The notes: generated by a model from the sequence alone, not told the origin. A DNA stretch of 32,459 bases from an uncultured Eubacteriales bacterium (GCA_900545815.1 URAM01000024.1:1-32459), one strand, 5' to 3'. Positions 8,012-16,242 are shown, numbered from the stretch's first letter. Program-made: numbers and translations.

Positions 8012-8040
8012 TTGGCAGAATTGTGGTAGGTTAATAGCAT
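8012..8040 (+). promoter_or_regulatory. Candidate promoter of the L,D-transpeptidase gene
   Basis: TTGGCA (8012-8017) and TAGCAT (8035-8040) with a 17-base spacer lie 72 bases before the start codon, in the 268-base region shared with the divergent bceR-like gene. Confidence 0.5.
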
Positions 8041-8060
8041 CCGTGAACCTATTTAGGATG

Positions 8061-8077
8061 GGATCATTGCATGATCC
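8061..8077 (+). repeat. Short palindrome in the transpeptidase leader
   Basis: GGATCAT-TGC-ATGATCC is a perfect 7-bp inverted repeat about 20-37 bases downstream of the proposed -10. The position suits an operator or a leader hairpin. I do not recognise the binding protein. Confidence 0.4.
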
Positions 8078-8112
8078 ACCTATTCACTTTATAGAAAAAG
8101 GGGTGTTTATAG

Positions 8113-9564
8113 ATGAAACCGAAAAGAGTGCGTTCAGGGAAGCACGTCCGTGCCAGAGGAGGCGCCAAGGTCAAGCGCAGTCCCAGAGGACTTTTGCTGG
8201 CCGCCATTGGGGTGATCGTGGTATTGATTCTGGTGGTGTATTTTACCATCGCCAGCTCTTATAAAGGACGCTTTTTGGGTCGTACCACCATCAACGGCCT
8301 GAATTGCAGCGGAAAAACGGTGCAGGAAGTGAACACGGCCATGAACCTCCAGGCCAAGAACTATGTCCTGACCTTGAAGGAACGGGAGGGCAAGACCGAG
8401 ACCATCAACGGCGGGGACATCGACCTGACCTACGTGGACAACGGGCAAGTGGCAGAGCTGCTGGATGGGATCTCCCCCTACGGCTGGCTGTGGTCCCAGA
8501 TTCGGGGTACCGAGCTGACCGTCCAGGCCAACATGAGCTATGACGAGACAAAATTTGAAACGGTCATCAGCCACCTCAGCGCCTTCAACCCCGCCTATGC
8601 GGAAGCACCCACCGATGCCCAGATTGTCCCCGGCGACACCCAGTTCCAAATTCAGAAGGAGAGCGAAGGGCGGGAGCTAGACAATGAGAAGGCTCTCAAG
8701 CTCATCCAGGAGGGCATCAAGACCGGCGTGACCGAGATCGACTTTGAGGACAGCGAGTGCTACAAAAAGCCTTCCGTGTACGAGAATGACCAGAACTTGA
8801 AGGAACAGCTGGAAAAGGTCAATGGCTACCTAAAGGCCAAAATTACTTACGACTTTGAAGACCGCACCATTGAGGTCACCGCCCAGGACATCATGGCCAT
8901 GATCGCCCAGGACGACAAGGGAAACTACGGCCTGGATCAGACCAAGGTCAAGGAGTTCGTTACCACCAAGCTGGCCTACGCCACCGATACCTTCGGCCTG
9001 ACCCATACGGTGAAGTGCCACGACGGCAAGACCAGAAAGCTCACCGGCGGAGACTACGGCTGGTGCATCAACCGAGATAAGACCACGGAGGAGCTCATCC
9101 CCCTGCTGGAGTCCGGCGCTGAGAAGAAGATCGAACCGGTCTACCTGTACAGCGCCAAGTCCCGTGCCAAGGACGACATTGGCGGTACCTATGTGGAGAT
9201 CAGCATCCGCGACCAGCATCTGTGGTGCTATAAAGACTACAAGCTGGTGACAGACACCGATGTGGTCACCGGCAACATCAGCAAGGGCAACGGCACCCCC
9301 AAGGGCAGCGTCTGGGCCATCGACGCCAAAAAGAGTCCGGCTGTCCTGGGCACCATCGAGACTATGGGATACAGCTCTCCCGTCACCTACTGGATGCCTT
9401 ATTGCGGCAACGTGGGGATGCACGATGCCGATGGCTGGCGGCATGAGTACGGCGGCAAGATCTACAAGACCAACGGCTCTCACGGCTGCGTGAATATGCC
9501 CAAAGCGGCGGCCAGGATCGTCTACAACACGCTGGAGATTGGCAGTGCCGTTGTGGTGTATTAA
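8113..9564 (+). CDS. Membrane-anchored L,D-transpeptidase (YkuD domain)
   Basis: This 483-residue protein probably forms 3-3 cross-links in peptidoglycan or attaches groups to it, on the outer face of the membrane. A basic N-terminus (residues 1-26) is followed by one membrane helix at about 27-46. A long region at about 60-340 resembles the peptidoglycan-binding domain often paired with YkuD in Clostridia. The YkuD domain fills about 355-483 and ends with the catalytic motif SHGCVNMP (His457, Cys459). The upstream His of the YkuD fold is in GNVGMHDADGW. Length and layout are usual for clostridial members. The ATG at 8113 follows AGGGGTG. The gene stands alone, with its own terminator downstream. 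It lies next to the Bce-like cell-wall stress module but is divergently transcribed. Confidence 0.9.
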   Translation: MKPKRVRSGKHVRARGGAKVKRSPRGLLLAAIGVIVVLILVVYFTIASSYKGRFLGRTTINGLNCSGKTVQEVNTAMNLQAKNYVLTLKEREGKTETINGGDIDLTYVDNGQVAELLDGISPYGWLWSQIRGTELTVQANMSYDETKFETVISHLSAFNPAYAEAPTDAQIVPGDTQFQIQKESEGRELDNEKALKLIQEGIKTGVTEIDFEDSECYKKPSVYENDQNLKEQLEKVNGYLKAKITYDFEDRTIEVTAQDIMAMIAQDDKGNYGLDQTKVKEFVTTKLAYATDTFGLTHTVKCHDGKTRKLTGGDYGWCINRDKTTEELIPLLESGAEKKIEPVYLYSAKSRAKDDIGGTYVEISIRDQHLWCYKDYKLVTDTDVVTGNISKGNGTPKGSVWAIDAKKSPAVLGTIETMGYSSPVTYWMPYCGNVGMHDADGWRHEYGGKIYKTNGSHGCVNMPKAAARIVYNTLEIGSAVVVY

Positions 9565-9583
9565 CGGCTTTGAGAACATGAGA

Positions 9584-9617
9584 AAAAATCCGAGGAAGAA
9601 AAATTCCTCGGATTTTT
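9584..9617 (+). terminator. Rho-independent terminator of the L,D-transpeptidase gene
   Basis: A 14-bp stem (9584-9597 and 9604-9617), including A and T tracts that make it usable in both directions, lies 20 bases after the stop codon. Confidence 0.9.
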
Positions 9618-9633
9618 CATGGGGTTGGCCGAC

Positions 9634-9662
9634 TTGACAGCGCTGACAGAATGCAGTATCAT
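9634..9662 (+). promoter_or_regulatory. copA: Sigma-A promoter of the copper ATPase gene
   Basis: TTGACA (9634-9639), a 17-base spacer and TATCAT (9657-9662) give a near-consensus promoter. The transcript would have a leader of about 105 bases that contains the inverted repeat at 9723-9744. Confidence 0.75.
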
Positions 9663-9722
9663 GAGTCCAGAAGTAAAAATCCCCCTTGCCTGATAGGAAA
9701 TTAAGGGATTATGGATGATATA

Positions 9723-9744
9723 GTTAGGGAAAGATAACCCTAAC
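9723..9744 (+). repeat. Inverted repeat in the copA leader
   Basis: GTTAGGG (9723-9729) and CCCTAAC (9738-9744) are perfect complements around 8 bases. It lies 30 bases before the copA start and could be an operator or a leader hairpin. It does not match the CopY box (TACANNTGTA), and no copper regulator gene is adjacent. Confidence 0.4.
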
Positions 9745-9774
9745 CAGAAGCACAGAGAAAGATTGGAGGTCAAC

Positions 9775-12300
9775 ATGGAACAGTTTAATGTGACCGGCAT
9801 GAGCTGCGCCGCTTGCAGCGCCCACGTGGAACGAGCCGTCTCCAAAGTGTCCGGCGTAAAACAGGTATCCGTGAGCCTGCTGACCAACCAAATGCAGGTG
9901 GACTACGAAGCCCCCGCCACCGCCGAGCGCATCTGCCAAGCTGTGGAGCAGGCGGGCTATGGCGCATCTCCCGCTACGGCGGAGAAGGCCAAGGGCACAC
10001 CGGCAGAGCTGGAGGACAAGGAGACGCCCAAGATGGTGCGCCGCCTGGTGGCCAGTATCTGCATCCTGCTGCCTATGATGTATGTGTCCATGGGACATAT
10101 GCTCTGGAACTGGCCTCTGCCGCCCTTCCTGGCGGGGAACCATGTGTCCATGGGGCTGTTCGAGCTGCTGCTCACCGCCATGGTCATGGTCATCAACCAA
10201 AAGTATTTCATCAGCGGCACCCAGGGGCTGCTCCACCGAGCGCCCAACATGGACACCCTGGTTGCCATGGGCGCCGTAGCCGCGTTCCTATACAGCACCG
10301 TTGTCCTCTTTCTGGCAAGCTCTGCCATGGCACAGGGCGGGCCGGAAGCGGCCATGCCCTATATGGATGAATACTACTTTGAGAGCGCCGCCATGATCCT
10401 GACCCTTATCACCGTGGGCAAGACCTTGGAAGCCTACAGCAAGGGCAAGACCACCGACGCCATCCGCGGCCTCATGGATCTGACCCCCAAGCAGGCCACC
10501 GTCCTGCGGGAGGGCCAGGAGGTGAAGATCCCAGTGGAGGACGTGGTGGTAGGCGACCAGTTCCTGGTGCGTCCCGGGGAGAGCATTCCAGTGGATGGCA
10601 AGGTAGTCCAGGGCGAGAGCGCCGTAGATGAATCCATGCTCACCGGCGAAAGTCTGCCGGTGGACAAGGGGCCGGGCTGCACCGTCTCCGCCGCCACCAC
10701 CAACCAGAGCGGCTTCCTGACCTGTCAGGCCACGCGGGTCAGCGGAGATACCACCGTCAGCCAGATGATTCGCTTGGTAGAGGAGGCGGCCGCCAGCAAG
10801 GCGCCCATCGCCAAGATCGCCGACAAAGTGTCCGCCATCTTTGTGCCCACCGTGCTCCTTTTGGCGCTTATCACCGGCATCGTCTGGCTGGCGATGGGGC
10901 AGACCATCGGCTTTGCCCTGGCGCGTGCCATCAGCGTCCTGGTCATCAGCTGCCCCTGCGCCTTGGGTCTGGCTACCCCAGTCGCCATCATGGTGGGCAG
11001 CGGCGCCGGCGCCAAGGCGGGGATTTTGTTCAAGACCGCCGCTTCTCTGGAAGCCATGGGCAAGACCAACATCATCGTCCTGGACAAGACCGGCACCGTC
11101 ACGGAGGGGAAACCCCATGTGACCGACCTGATTCCAGCAGAGGGGATTTCCCAGGAAACCCTGCTGCAAACCGCCCTGGCACTGGAAGCCAAGAGCGAAC
11201 ATCCCCTGGCCAGCGCCGTAGTGGCCTGGGGCAAAGAACAGGGCGTGGCCGCACCGGAGTTGACCGCTTTCACCGCCTTGCCTGGCCATGGCCTCAGCGG
11301 CCAGCTGAACGGCAAGACCGCCATGGGCGGCAATCTGAAGCTGATGGAAGAACAGAACATCCTTGTCGGTACCCTGGCACAGCAGGGGGAACGCTTGGCC
11401 GGTGAGGGCAAGACCCCCTTGTACTTTGCCCTGGACGGCAAAGCCCTGGGCATCATCGCCGTAGCCGACCAGATCAAGCCGGACAGCGCCCACGCCATCG
11501 CTCGACTCCATGCGCTGGGCATCCAGACCGCTCTGGTCACCGGCGACCACCCTCGCACCGCCCAGGCGGTGGCCAAGCAGGTGGGCATCGACCAGGTGCG
11601 CGCCGGTGTGCTGCCGGCGGATAAGGCGGCGGAAGTACAGCGCCTGTCCCAGACCGGCACCGTGGCCATGGTGGGGGACGGCATCAACGATGCCCCTGCG
11701 CTGACCAGTGCCGAGGTGGGCATCGCCATTGGCGCCGGGGCGGACATCGCCTTGGATGCGGCGGATGTGGTGCTCATGAAGTCCTCCCTCCAGGATGTGG
11801 TGGAGGCGGTGCGCCTGTCCCGTCGGGTGGTGCGCAACATCAAGGAAAACCTGTTCTGGGCGTTCATCTACAACGTCATCGGCATCCCCATCGCCGCCGG
11901 TGTGTTCAGCGGCCTGGGATTGACCCTGAACCCCATGCTGGGGGCGGCAGCCATGTCCCTCTCCAGCGTTTGCGTGGTTTCCAACGCCCTGCGCCTGAAC
12001 CGGTTCCGTCCGGAGCCGCAGGAGGAGGGCAGCGTGAAAGGCAACGATACAGCAAAAGTGGAATCTGAAACCAAAAAGCAGGAGGAATCCGGAATGAACA
12101 AGACCATGAACATCGAGGGCATGATGTGTGCCCACTGCAAAGCCCATGTGGAAAAAGCGCTCAACGACCTGCCTGGCGTCCAGGCTGTGGTAGACCTGGA
12201 CAAGGGCACCGCCGCCGTGACCAGCACGGAGCCGGTGGAGGACGCCGTGCTGAAAAAGGCAGTGGAGGATGCAGGCTATACCGTCAAGGGCATCCAGTGA
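9775..12300 (+). CDS. copA: Copper-translocating P-type ATPase with a CopZ-like C-terminal domain
   Basis: This 841-residue P1B-type ATPase should export Cu(I) from the cytosol. It has an N-terminal heavy-metal-associated domain (GMSCAAC, Cys11 and Cys14), then membrane helices. The ion-binding CPC motif is at residues 393-395 and the phosphorylated Asp437 is in DKTGT. The hinge GDGINDAP has its central Asp at 635, followed by two final helices. After a charged linker (about 745-773) there is a second metal-binding domain with MCAHC (Cys785, Cys788). That domain looks like a whole CopZ chaperone fused in frame, and it carries its own Shine-Dalgarno and ATG. The ATG at 9775 follows GGAGG at 5 bases; an earlier in-frame TTG overlaps that site. 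The gene is monocistronic between a promoter and a strong terminator. Confidence 0.95.
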   Translation: MEQFNVTGMSCAACSAHVERAVSKVSGVKQVSVSLLTNQMQVDYEAPATAERICQAVEQAGYGASPATAEKAKGTPAELEDKETPKMVRRLVASICILLPMMYVSMGHMLWNWPLPPFLAGNHVSMGLFELLLTAMVMVINQKYFISGTQGLLHRAPNMDTLVAMGAVAAFLYSTVVLFLASSAMAQGGPEAAMPYMDEYYFESAAMILTLITVGKTLEAYSKGKTTDAIRGLMDLTPKQATVLREGQEVKIPVEDVVVGDQFLVRPGESIPVDGKVVQGESAVDESMLTGESLPVDKGPGCTVSAATTNQSGFLTCQATRVSGDTTVSQMIRLVEEAAASKAPIAKIADKVSAIFVPTVLLLALITGIVWLAMGQTIGFALARAISVLVISCPCALGLATPVAIMVGSGAGAKAGILFKTAASLEAMGKTNIIVLDKTGTVTEGKPHVTDLIPAEGISQETLLQTALALEAKSEHPLASAVVAWGKEQGVAAPELTAFTALPGHGLSGQLNGKTAMGGNLKLMEEQNILVGTLAQQGERLAGEGKTPLYFALDGKALGIIAVADQIKPDSAHAIARLHALGIQTALVTGDHPRTAQAVAKQVGIDQVRAGVLPADKAAEVQRLSQTGTVAMVGDGINDAPALTSAEVGIAIGAGADIALDAADVVLMKSSLQDVVEAVRLSRRVVRNIKENLFWAFIYNVIGIPIAAGVFSGLGLTLNPMLGAAAMSLSSVCVVSNALRLNRFRPEPQEEGSVKGNDTAKVESETKKQEESGMNKTMNIEGMMCAHCKAHVEKALNDLPGVQAVVDLDKGTAAVTSTEPVEDAVLKKAVEDAGYTVKGIQ
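12081..12096 (+). promoter_or_regulatory. Internal ribosome binding site and start codon for a free CopZ-like protein
   Basis: GGAGGA (12081-12086) stands 7 bases before an in-frame ATG (12094-12096) within copA. Starting here gives a 68-residue protein (MNKTMNIEGMMCAHC onward) of CopZ size and sequence type. The position is exactly at the linker/domain border, which suggests that the chaperone may also be made separately. Use of this start is an inference. Confidence 0.55.
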
Positions 12301-12304
12301 GTGA

Positions 12305-12334
12305 AAAGAGCGCACCCAAACGGGTGCGCTCTTT
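12305..12334 (+). terminator. Bidirectional terminator between copA and the SGNH hydrolase gene
   Basis: A 13-bp perfect stem (AAAGAGCGCACCC at 12305-12317, complement at 12322-12334) with a 4-base loop lies 4 bases after copA. It can also serve the convergent gene ending at 12348. Confidence 0.9.
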
Positions 12335-12347
12335 GTCCATGCAGATC

Positions 12348-12995
12348 TTACTGGTCGCCCTTTTCGATGGCGTCGATCCAGCACTGAGCGATGTAGTTCA
12401 TACCGTTCAGAGTAGGATGGGCGCCGTCATAGGCTTCGTAGAAATCCGTCCCCAGCTTGGCCACATGGCAGCCGGCGGCAGGGGCTTCCTTTTCGATGAC
12501 CGCCTGATAGGGGCCACGGCTGGACATACTTTCAGTGTTGAAGAAGGGGATACCGCCGGGGATGATCTTGCCGCGCATCAGATTGCCGCACCAGATCTCC
12601 GCATTGGGATACAGCTCGGTCAGCTTCCGGAGCATCCGGCGGTAGTAGCGGCCGAACTCCTTGAGCTTCAAGCCGAAGGCGCAGTCGTTGCCGCCCATGC
12701 TGATGAGGATCACGTCCGGCGCTCCCGCTGCGCCCAGCGCTTGGGTGCGCTCATCGGAGTTGCCCGAAGTGGGACGGGTGCCGTAGACGGTGCTGCCGGC
12801 GTAGGAGTTGTTGACGCCCAGGACGCCGCCGAAATGGTTGATGACCTGCATCCACCAGGTCAGATTTACATCAGTGACGCCGGTCATGCGCTGCATATAG
12901 GAGTTGTAAAATACCGCTTCCTCCGGGGTGTAGCCGGAGAAGGTGCTGATGGAGTCGCCCAGCACGCAGAAGCGTTTGCCTTTGTAATCAGTCAT
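12348..12995 (-). CDS. SGNH/GDSL-family hydrolase
   Basis: This 215-residue protein of the SGNH hydrolase fold is probably an esterase or acyl hydrolase; its substrate is unknown. Block I is VLGDSIS with the nucleophile Ser15. Block II is represented by the Gly in NNSYAGS, block III is GGND at residues 101-104, and block V is DGAHP with Asp190 and His193. All four marks of the family are therefore present. There is no signal peptide, so it should act in the cytoplasm. The ATG at 12995 has only a weak GTGAG-like site upstream. It is a single-gene unit that shares the terminator at 12305-12334 with copA. A role in deacetylating sugars is possible because the next genes handle nucleotide sugars, but nothing in the sequence proves it. 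Confidence 0.85.
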   Translation of the reverse strand: MTDYKGKRFCVLGDSISTFSGYTPEEAVFYNSYMQRMTGVTDVNLTWWMQVINHFGGVLGVNNSYAGSTVYGTRPTSGNSDERTQALGAAGAPDVILISMGGNDCAFGLKLKEFGRYYRRMLRKLTELYPNAEIWCGNLMRGKIIPGGIPFFNTESMSSRGPYQAVIEKEAPAAGCHVAKLGTDFYEAYDGAHPTLNGMNYIAQCWIDAIEKGDQ

Positions 12996-13140
12996 AAAGG
13001 TAGCTCACTTTCACAAGATATATCGTTCTCATTTTAGCGCCGATAGTTGGGAAAAGCAACGGGGAAGCCTGTTTTTTCACAGAAAATTTGCAGATTAGGC
13101 AACCCGCTTGCCCACTGTGCAGATGGCGGAATGGCTGTGG

Positions 13141-13169
13141 TGGATTTTTCGGTCGGGGTATGCTACAAT
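13141..13169 (+). promoter_or_regulatory. Extended -10 promoter of the nucleotidyltransferase-galE operon
   Basis: TGCTACAAT (13161-13169) combines the TG extension with a five-of-six -10 element. The -35 at 13141-13146 (TGGATT, 17-base spacer) is poor, as is common with extended -10 promoters. It lies 77 bases upstream of the start codon. Confidence 0.55.
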
Positions 13170-13246
13170 AGGGAAAAACATCGCCAGCGCTGGGCGCTGG
13201 GATAGGGCAGCCCAAATGCTGTCCGGAAAAGGAACAGGTGAACAGG

Positions 13247-14155
13247 ATGAAAAAGCCAATTTTAGTGGTCATGGCCGCCGGTATGGGCAGCCGCTACGGT
13301 GGACTGAAGCAGATGGACCCGGTGGGCCCCAATGGAGAATTTATCATCGACTACTCCATTTACGATGCCCGCCGAGCGGGCTTTGAGACGGTGGTCTTTA
13401 TCATCAAGCACAAGATCGAAGCCGCCTTCCGAGAGACGGTAGGCCAGCGGGTGGCGGACTACATGGAGGTGCGCTACGCCTTCCAGCAGGTGGAGAACCT
13501 CCCTGCCGGTTACGCCGTCCCCCAAGGTCGGGTCAAGCCCTGGGGCACCGGCCATGCCATCTTGTCCGCCAAGGAAGTCATCGACGCTCCCTTTGCGGTC
13601 ATCAACGCCGATGACTACTATGGCGTCAGCGCCTTCCAGACCATCTATCAGCACCTGGCTCAGCAGGAGACCTGCAACTATTACATGGTGGGTTACCAGC
13701 TGAAGAACACCGTCACGGAAAACGGCAGTGTGGCTCGCGGGGTCTGCCAGCGGGATCAGAAGGGCTACCTGGTGGACATCACCGAGCACACCCAGATCGA
13801 GACTACGCCGGACGGCATCCGTTCCACCCTGCCTGACGGAACTGTGGTGCCTTTGGCGGATGACACCGTGGTGTCTATGAACCTGTGGGGATTCCCAGCA
13901 GAATTTATGAACGAAGTGGAAGCACAGTTCCCAGCCTTCTTGGACGATGCGTTGCAGAACAACCCCCTGAAAGGGGAGTACTTCCTGCCTGGTATTGTCA
14001 GTCAAGCGCTGGAGGAAGGCAAGGCCAAGGTGACTGTCCTCACCAGCGATGACCAGTGGTATGGAGTGACCTATCAGGAGGATCGTCCTGTGGTGGTGGC
14101 GGCTCTGAAACAGATGACCGACAGCGGGCTGTATCCGGCGCCCCTGTGGGGCTGA
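13247..14155 (+). CDS. NTP-sugar nucleotidyltransferase
   Basis: This 302-residue enzyme of the nucleotidyltransferase fold joins an NTP and a sugar-1-phosphate to make an NDP-sugar. The N-terminal nucleotide-binding signature is MAAGMGSRYGGLKQMDPVG, with the Arg at 16 and Lys at 21. GTGHA is at 100-104 and the metal-binding NADDYYG starts at 120. The signature differs from the GalU type (AGLGTRFLPATK), so I do not name it galU. It belongs to a smaller group annotated only as nucleotidyltransferases. The ATG at 13247 is preferred over a GTG at 13238; AGGTG lies 6 bases before it. galE follows after 19 bases, which suggests it supplies the UDP-sugar used there. Confidence 0.85.
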   Translation: MKKPILVVMAAGMGSRYGGLKQMDPVGPNGEFIIDYSIYDARRAGFETVVFIIKHKIEAAFRETVGQRVADYMEVRYAFQQVENLPAGYAVPQGRVKPWGTGHAILSAKEVIDAPFAVINADDYYGVSAFQTIYQHLAQQETCNYYMVGYQLKNTVTENGSVARGVCQRDQKGYLVDITEHTQIETTPDGIRSTLPDGTVVPLADDTVVSMNLWGFPAEFMNEVEAQFPAFLDDALQNNPLKGEYFLPGIVSQALEEGKAKVTVLTSDDQWYGVTYQEDRPVVVAALKQMTDSGLYPAPLWG

Positions 14156-14174
14156 GAGAAAGGCGGGAACGCAT

Positions 14175-15197
14175 ATGCATATTTTAGTGACAGGCGGCAC
14201 CGGTTACATCGGCAGTCATACCGTGGTAGAGCTGGTGCAGGAAGGCCACTCCGTGGTGGTGGTGGATAACCTGGTCAACTCCTCGGAAGAAGCCTTGCGC
14301 CGGGTGGCGCAGATCGTGGGGCAGACCATCCCCTTCGTGAAGGTGAACTTGTGCGACCCGAAACAGGTGGAAGCCTTTTTCGCCAGCCAAGAAAAACCCT
14401 TCGACTGCTGTATGCACTTCGCCGGTCTGAAAGCGGTCGGGGAGTCGGTGGCGCAGCCCCTGCGGTACTATCGCAACAACCTGGACAGCACGATGGTGCT
14501 GGCGGAAGCTATGGGGCGGCACGGCTGTAAGAACATCATCTTCTCCTCCTCTGCCACGGTCTATGGCACTCCGGACGTGATCCCCGTCACTGAGGAGATG
14601 CCCAAGGGGGTCATCGCCAACCCTTACGGCCGCACCAAGAGCATGATCGAGGACATCCTGACCGACATCCACACCGCTGACCCAACCTGGAACGTGGTGC
14701 TCCTGCGCTACTTCAACCCCATCGGCGCTCACCCCAGCGGCCTCATTGGAGAGGACCCCACCGGCATCCCCAACAACCTGATGCCTTACATCACCCAGGT
14801 GGCCGTGGGCAAGCTCAAGGAGCTGGGGGTGTTCGGCAACGACTATGATACCCATGACGGCACCGGCGTGCGGGATTACATCCATGTGGTGGACTTGGCC
14901 AAAGGCCATGTCAAGGCGCTGCAAGCCCTGGAACGTCACTGCGGTGTGGCCATTTATAACCTGGGCACCGGTCACGGCTACAGCGTCCTGGATGTGGTCA
15001 ACGCCTTCCAGAAGGCCACGGGCATCCCCATCCCGTATGCCATCAAGCCCCGCCGCCCCGGTGACATCGACATCTATTACTCCGACCCCACCAAAGCCAA
15101 GCGGGAACTGGGCTGGGAGGCCAAATTGAGCCTGGAGGATATGTGCGCCGATGCCTGGCGCTGGCAGAAGAATAACCCGAGAGGGTATCGCAACTAA
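14175..15197 (+). CDS. galE: UDP-glucose 4-epimerase
   Basis: This 340-residue cytosolic NAD-dependent epimerase of the extended short-chain dehydrogenase family interconverts UDP-glucose and UDP-galactose. The dinucleotide-binding GGTGYIG is at residues 7-13. The catalytic set consists of the Ser in FSSSATVYG (124-126) and Tyr151/Lys155 in YGRTK. The C-terminal region with RDYIHVVDLAKGH and RRPGDIDIYYSDPTKAKRELGW is typical of GalE. Length matches the family. The start at 14175 is an ATG behind a modest GGCGGG. It is the second gene of the operon with the nucleotidyltransferase and is followed by a strong terminator. A UDP-GlcNAc 4-epimerase activity cannot be excluded. Confidence 0.93.
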   Translation: MHILVTGGTGYIGSHTVVELVQEGHSVVVVDNLVNSSEEALRRVAQIVGQTIPFVKVNLCDPKQVEAFFASQEKPFDCCMHFAGLKAVGESVAQPLRYYRNNLDSTMVLAEAMGRHGCKNIIFSSSATVYGTPDVIPVTEEMPKGVIANPYGRTKSMIEDILTDIHTADPTWNVVLLRYFNPIGAHPSGLIGEDPTGIPNNLMPYITQVAVGKLKELGVFGNDYDTHDGTGVRDYIHVVDLAKGHVKALQALERHCGVAIYNLGTGHGYSVLDVVNAFQKATGIPIPYAIKPRRPGDIDIYYSDPTKAKRELGWEAKLSLEDMCADAWRWQKNNPRGYRN

Positions 15198-15202
15198 AGC
15201 AT

Positions 15203-15245
15203 AAAAACGACCTGGAAAGCATGGCGCTTTTCAGGTCGTTTTTTC
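15203..15245 (+). terminator. Bidirectional terminator between galE and the cysK-like gene
   Basis: AAAACGACCTG with its complement CAGGTCGTTTT forms the outer stem, with further pairing inside and T-runs on both strands. It serves galE (plus) and the convergent gene ending at 15258 (minus). Confidence 0.88.
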
Positions 15246-15257
15246 GGTCAAGTCAAA

Positions 15258-16187
15258 TCACTCTTGAAAGAGGGGCGTGCTAAAGTACCGTTCAGCGGTG
15301 TCGGGCAGGATGGTCACAACCGTCTTCCCCGGCCCCAGCTTTTTGGCCAGCTTCAGGGCGGCGGCCACGTTGGTGCCGCTGGAGATGCCGCACATCAGCC
15401 CTTCCAGACGTGCCAGATCTTTTGCTGTCTGAATGGCTTCTTCATCGGTGACCAGATACAGGTCATCGTAGATGTCCTGGTTCAGGTTGTCGGGAATGAG
15501 GCCATCGCCGATGCCCATTTGCAGGTGGGTGCCGATGGCGCCGCCGGACAGGATGGCTGCGTTCTCCGGTTCCACGGCCCAGATCTCAATGTGGGGGTTC
15601 AGGGCTTTCAGAGTCTCACCGATGCCGGACAGGGTGCCGCCGGTGCCGATGCCGGAGCAGAAGCCGTCGATGGGGCCTGCCACCTGCTCCAGGATCTCCA
15701 GGGCGGTGTAGTACTTGTGTACCATGGGATTGTTGGGGTTGGAGAACTGTTCGGGGATGAACACCTTGGGGTTCTCCTTCTGCATCCGCAGGGCGGTGTT
15801 CATGCACTCTGCGATGCAGGCGCCAATGTCGCCATCGTCGTGGATGAGCCGGACTTCCGCCCCGTAGTGCTCCATGAGCTTCTTGCGCTCCTCGCTCACC
15901 GAGTCCGGCATGACCAGGATGGTGTGATACCCGCGGACTGCCCCCACCAGCGCCAGGCCGATGCCCTGGTTGCCGCTGGTGGGCTCAACGATGATGGAGT
16001 CGGGGCCGATGAGGCCGTCCTTCTCCGCCTGGTTGATCATGTTCAAAGCGGTGCGGGTCTTGATGGAACCACCCACGTTCAGCCCCTCGTACTTCACCAG
16101 CACCTGGGCGGAGTTCTCGCCCACCATACGGGACAGGCGTACCATGGGGGTGTGCCCCACGCACTCTAAAATATTCTGATAGATCAC
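15258..16187 (-). CDS. cysK: Cysteine synthase family PLP enzyme
   Basis: This 309-residue fold-type II PLP enzyme most likely makes cysteine from O-acetylserine and sulfide. The Schiff-base Lys43 is in GGSIKTRTA, the loop binding the substrate carboxylate is TSGNQG at residues 70-75, and the phosphate-binding loop is GIGTGGTLSG. Length matches CysK. Two positions differ from the textbook enzyme: the loop is usually TSGNTG, and the residue after the active Lys is usually Asp (KDR). A related activity is therefore possible and the symbol is tentative. The start is a GTG at 16187 with AGGAGG 6 bases upstream; no ATG fits as well. The gene stands alone, behind an unusual leader of 230 bases or more with hairpins and a duplicated ribosome binding site segment. 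Confidence 0.85.
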   Translation of the reverse strand: MIYQNILECVGHTPMVRLSRMVGENSAQVLVKYEGLNVGGSIKTRTALNMINQAEKDGLIGPDSIIVEPTSGNQGIGLALVGAVRGYHTILVMPDSVSEERKKLMEHYGAEVRLIHDDGDIGACIAECMNTALRMQKENPKVFIPEQFSNPNNPMVHKYYTALEILEQVAGPIDGFCSGIGTGGTLSGIGETLKALNPHIEIWAVEPENAAILSGGAIGTHLQMGIGDGLIPDNLNQDIYDDLYLVTDEEAIQTAKDLARLEGLMCGISSGTNVAAALKLAKKLGPGKTVVTILPDTAERYFSTPLFQE

Positions 16188-16228
16188 AATGCTCCTCCTA
16201 TCTATCTTTGGATTCTGTTATTCCTATG
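16188..16228 (-). repeat. 41-base direct repeat, copy next to the cysK start
   Basis: This copy contains the cysK ribosome binding site. It matches 16417-16457 at 40 of 41 positions. On the minus strand it ends in AGGAGGAGCATT directly before the GTG start codon. Confidence 0.85.
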
Positions 16229-16242
16229 AAAGTCTCACAGAG

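Noticed and set aside
10288..12384. Long open frame antisense to copA (698 codons)
   Set aside because: Its translation is rich in Gly, His and Gln without domain character. It mirrors the GC-rich third positions of copA and is a shadow frame.
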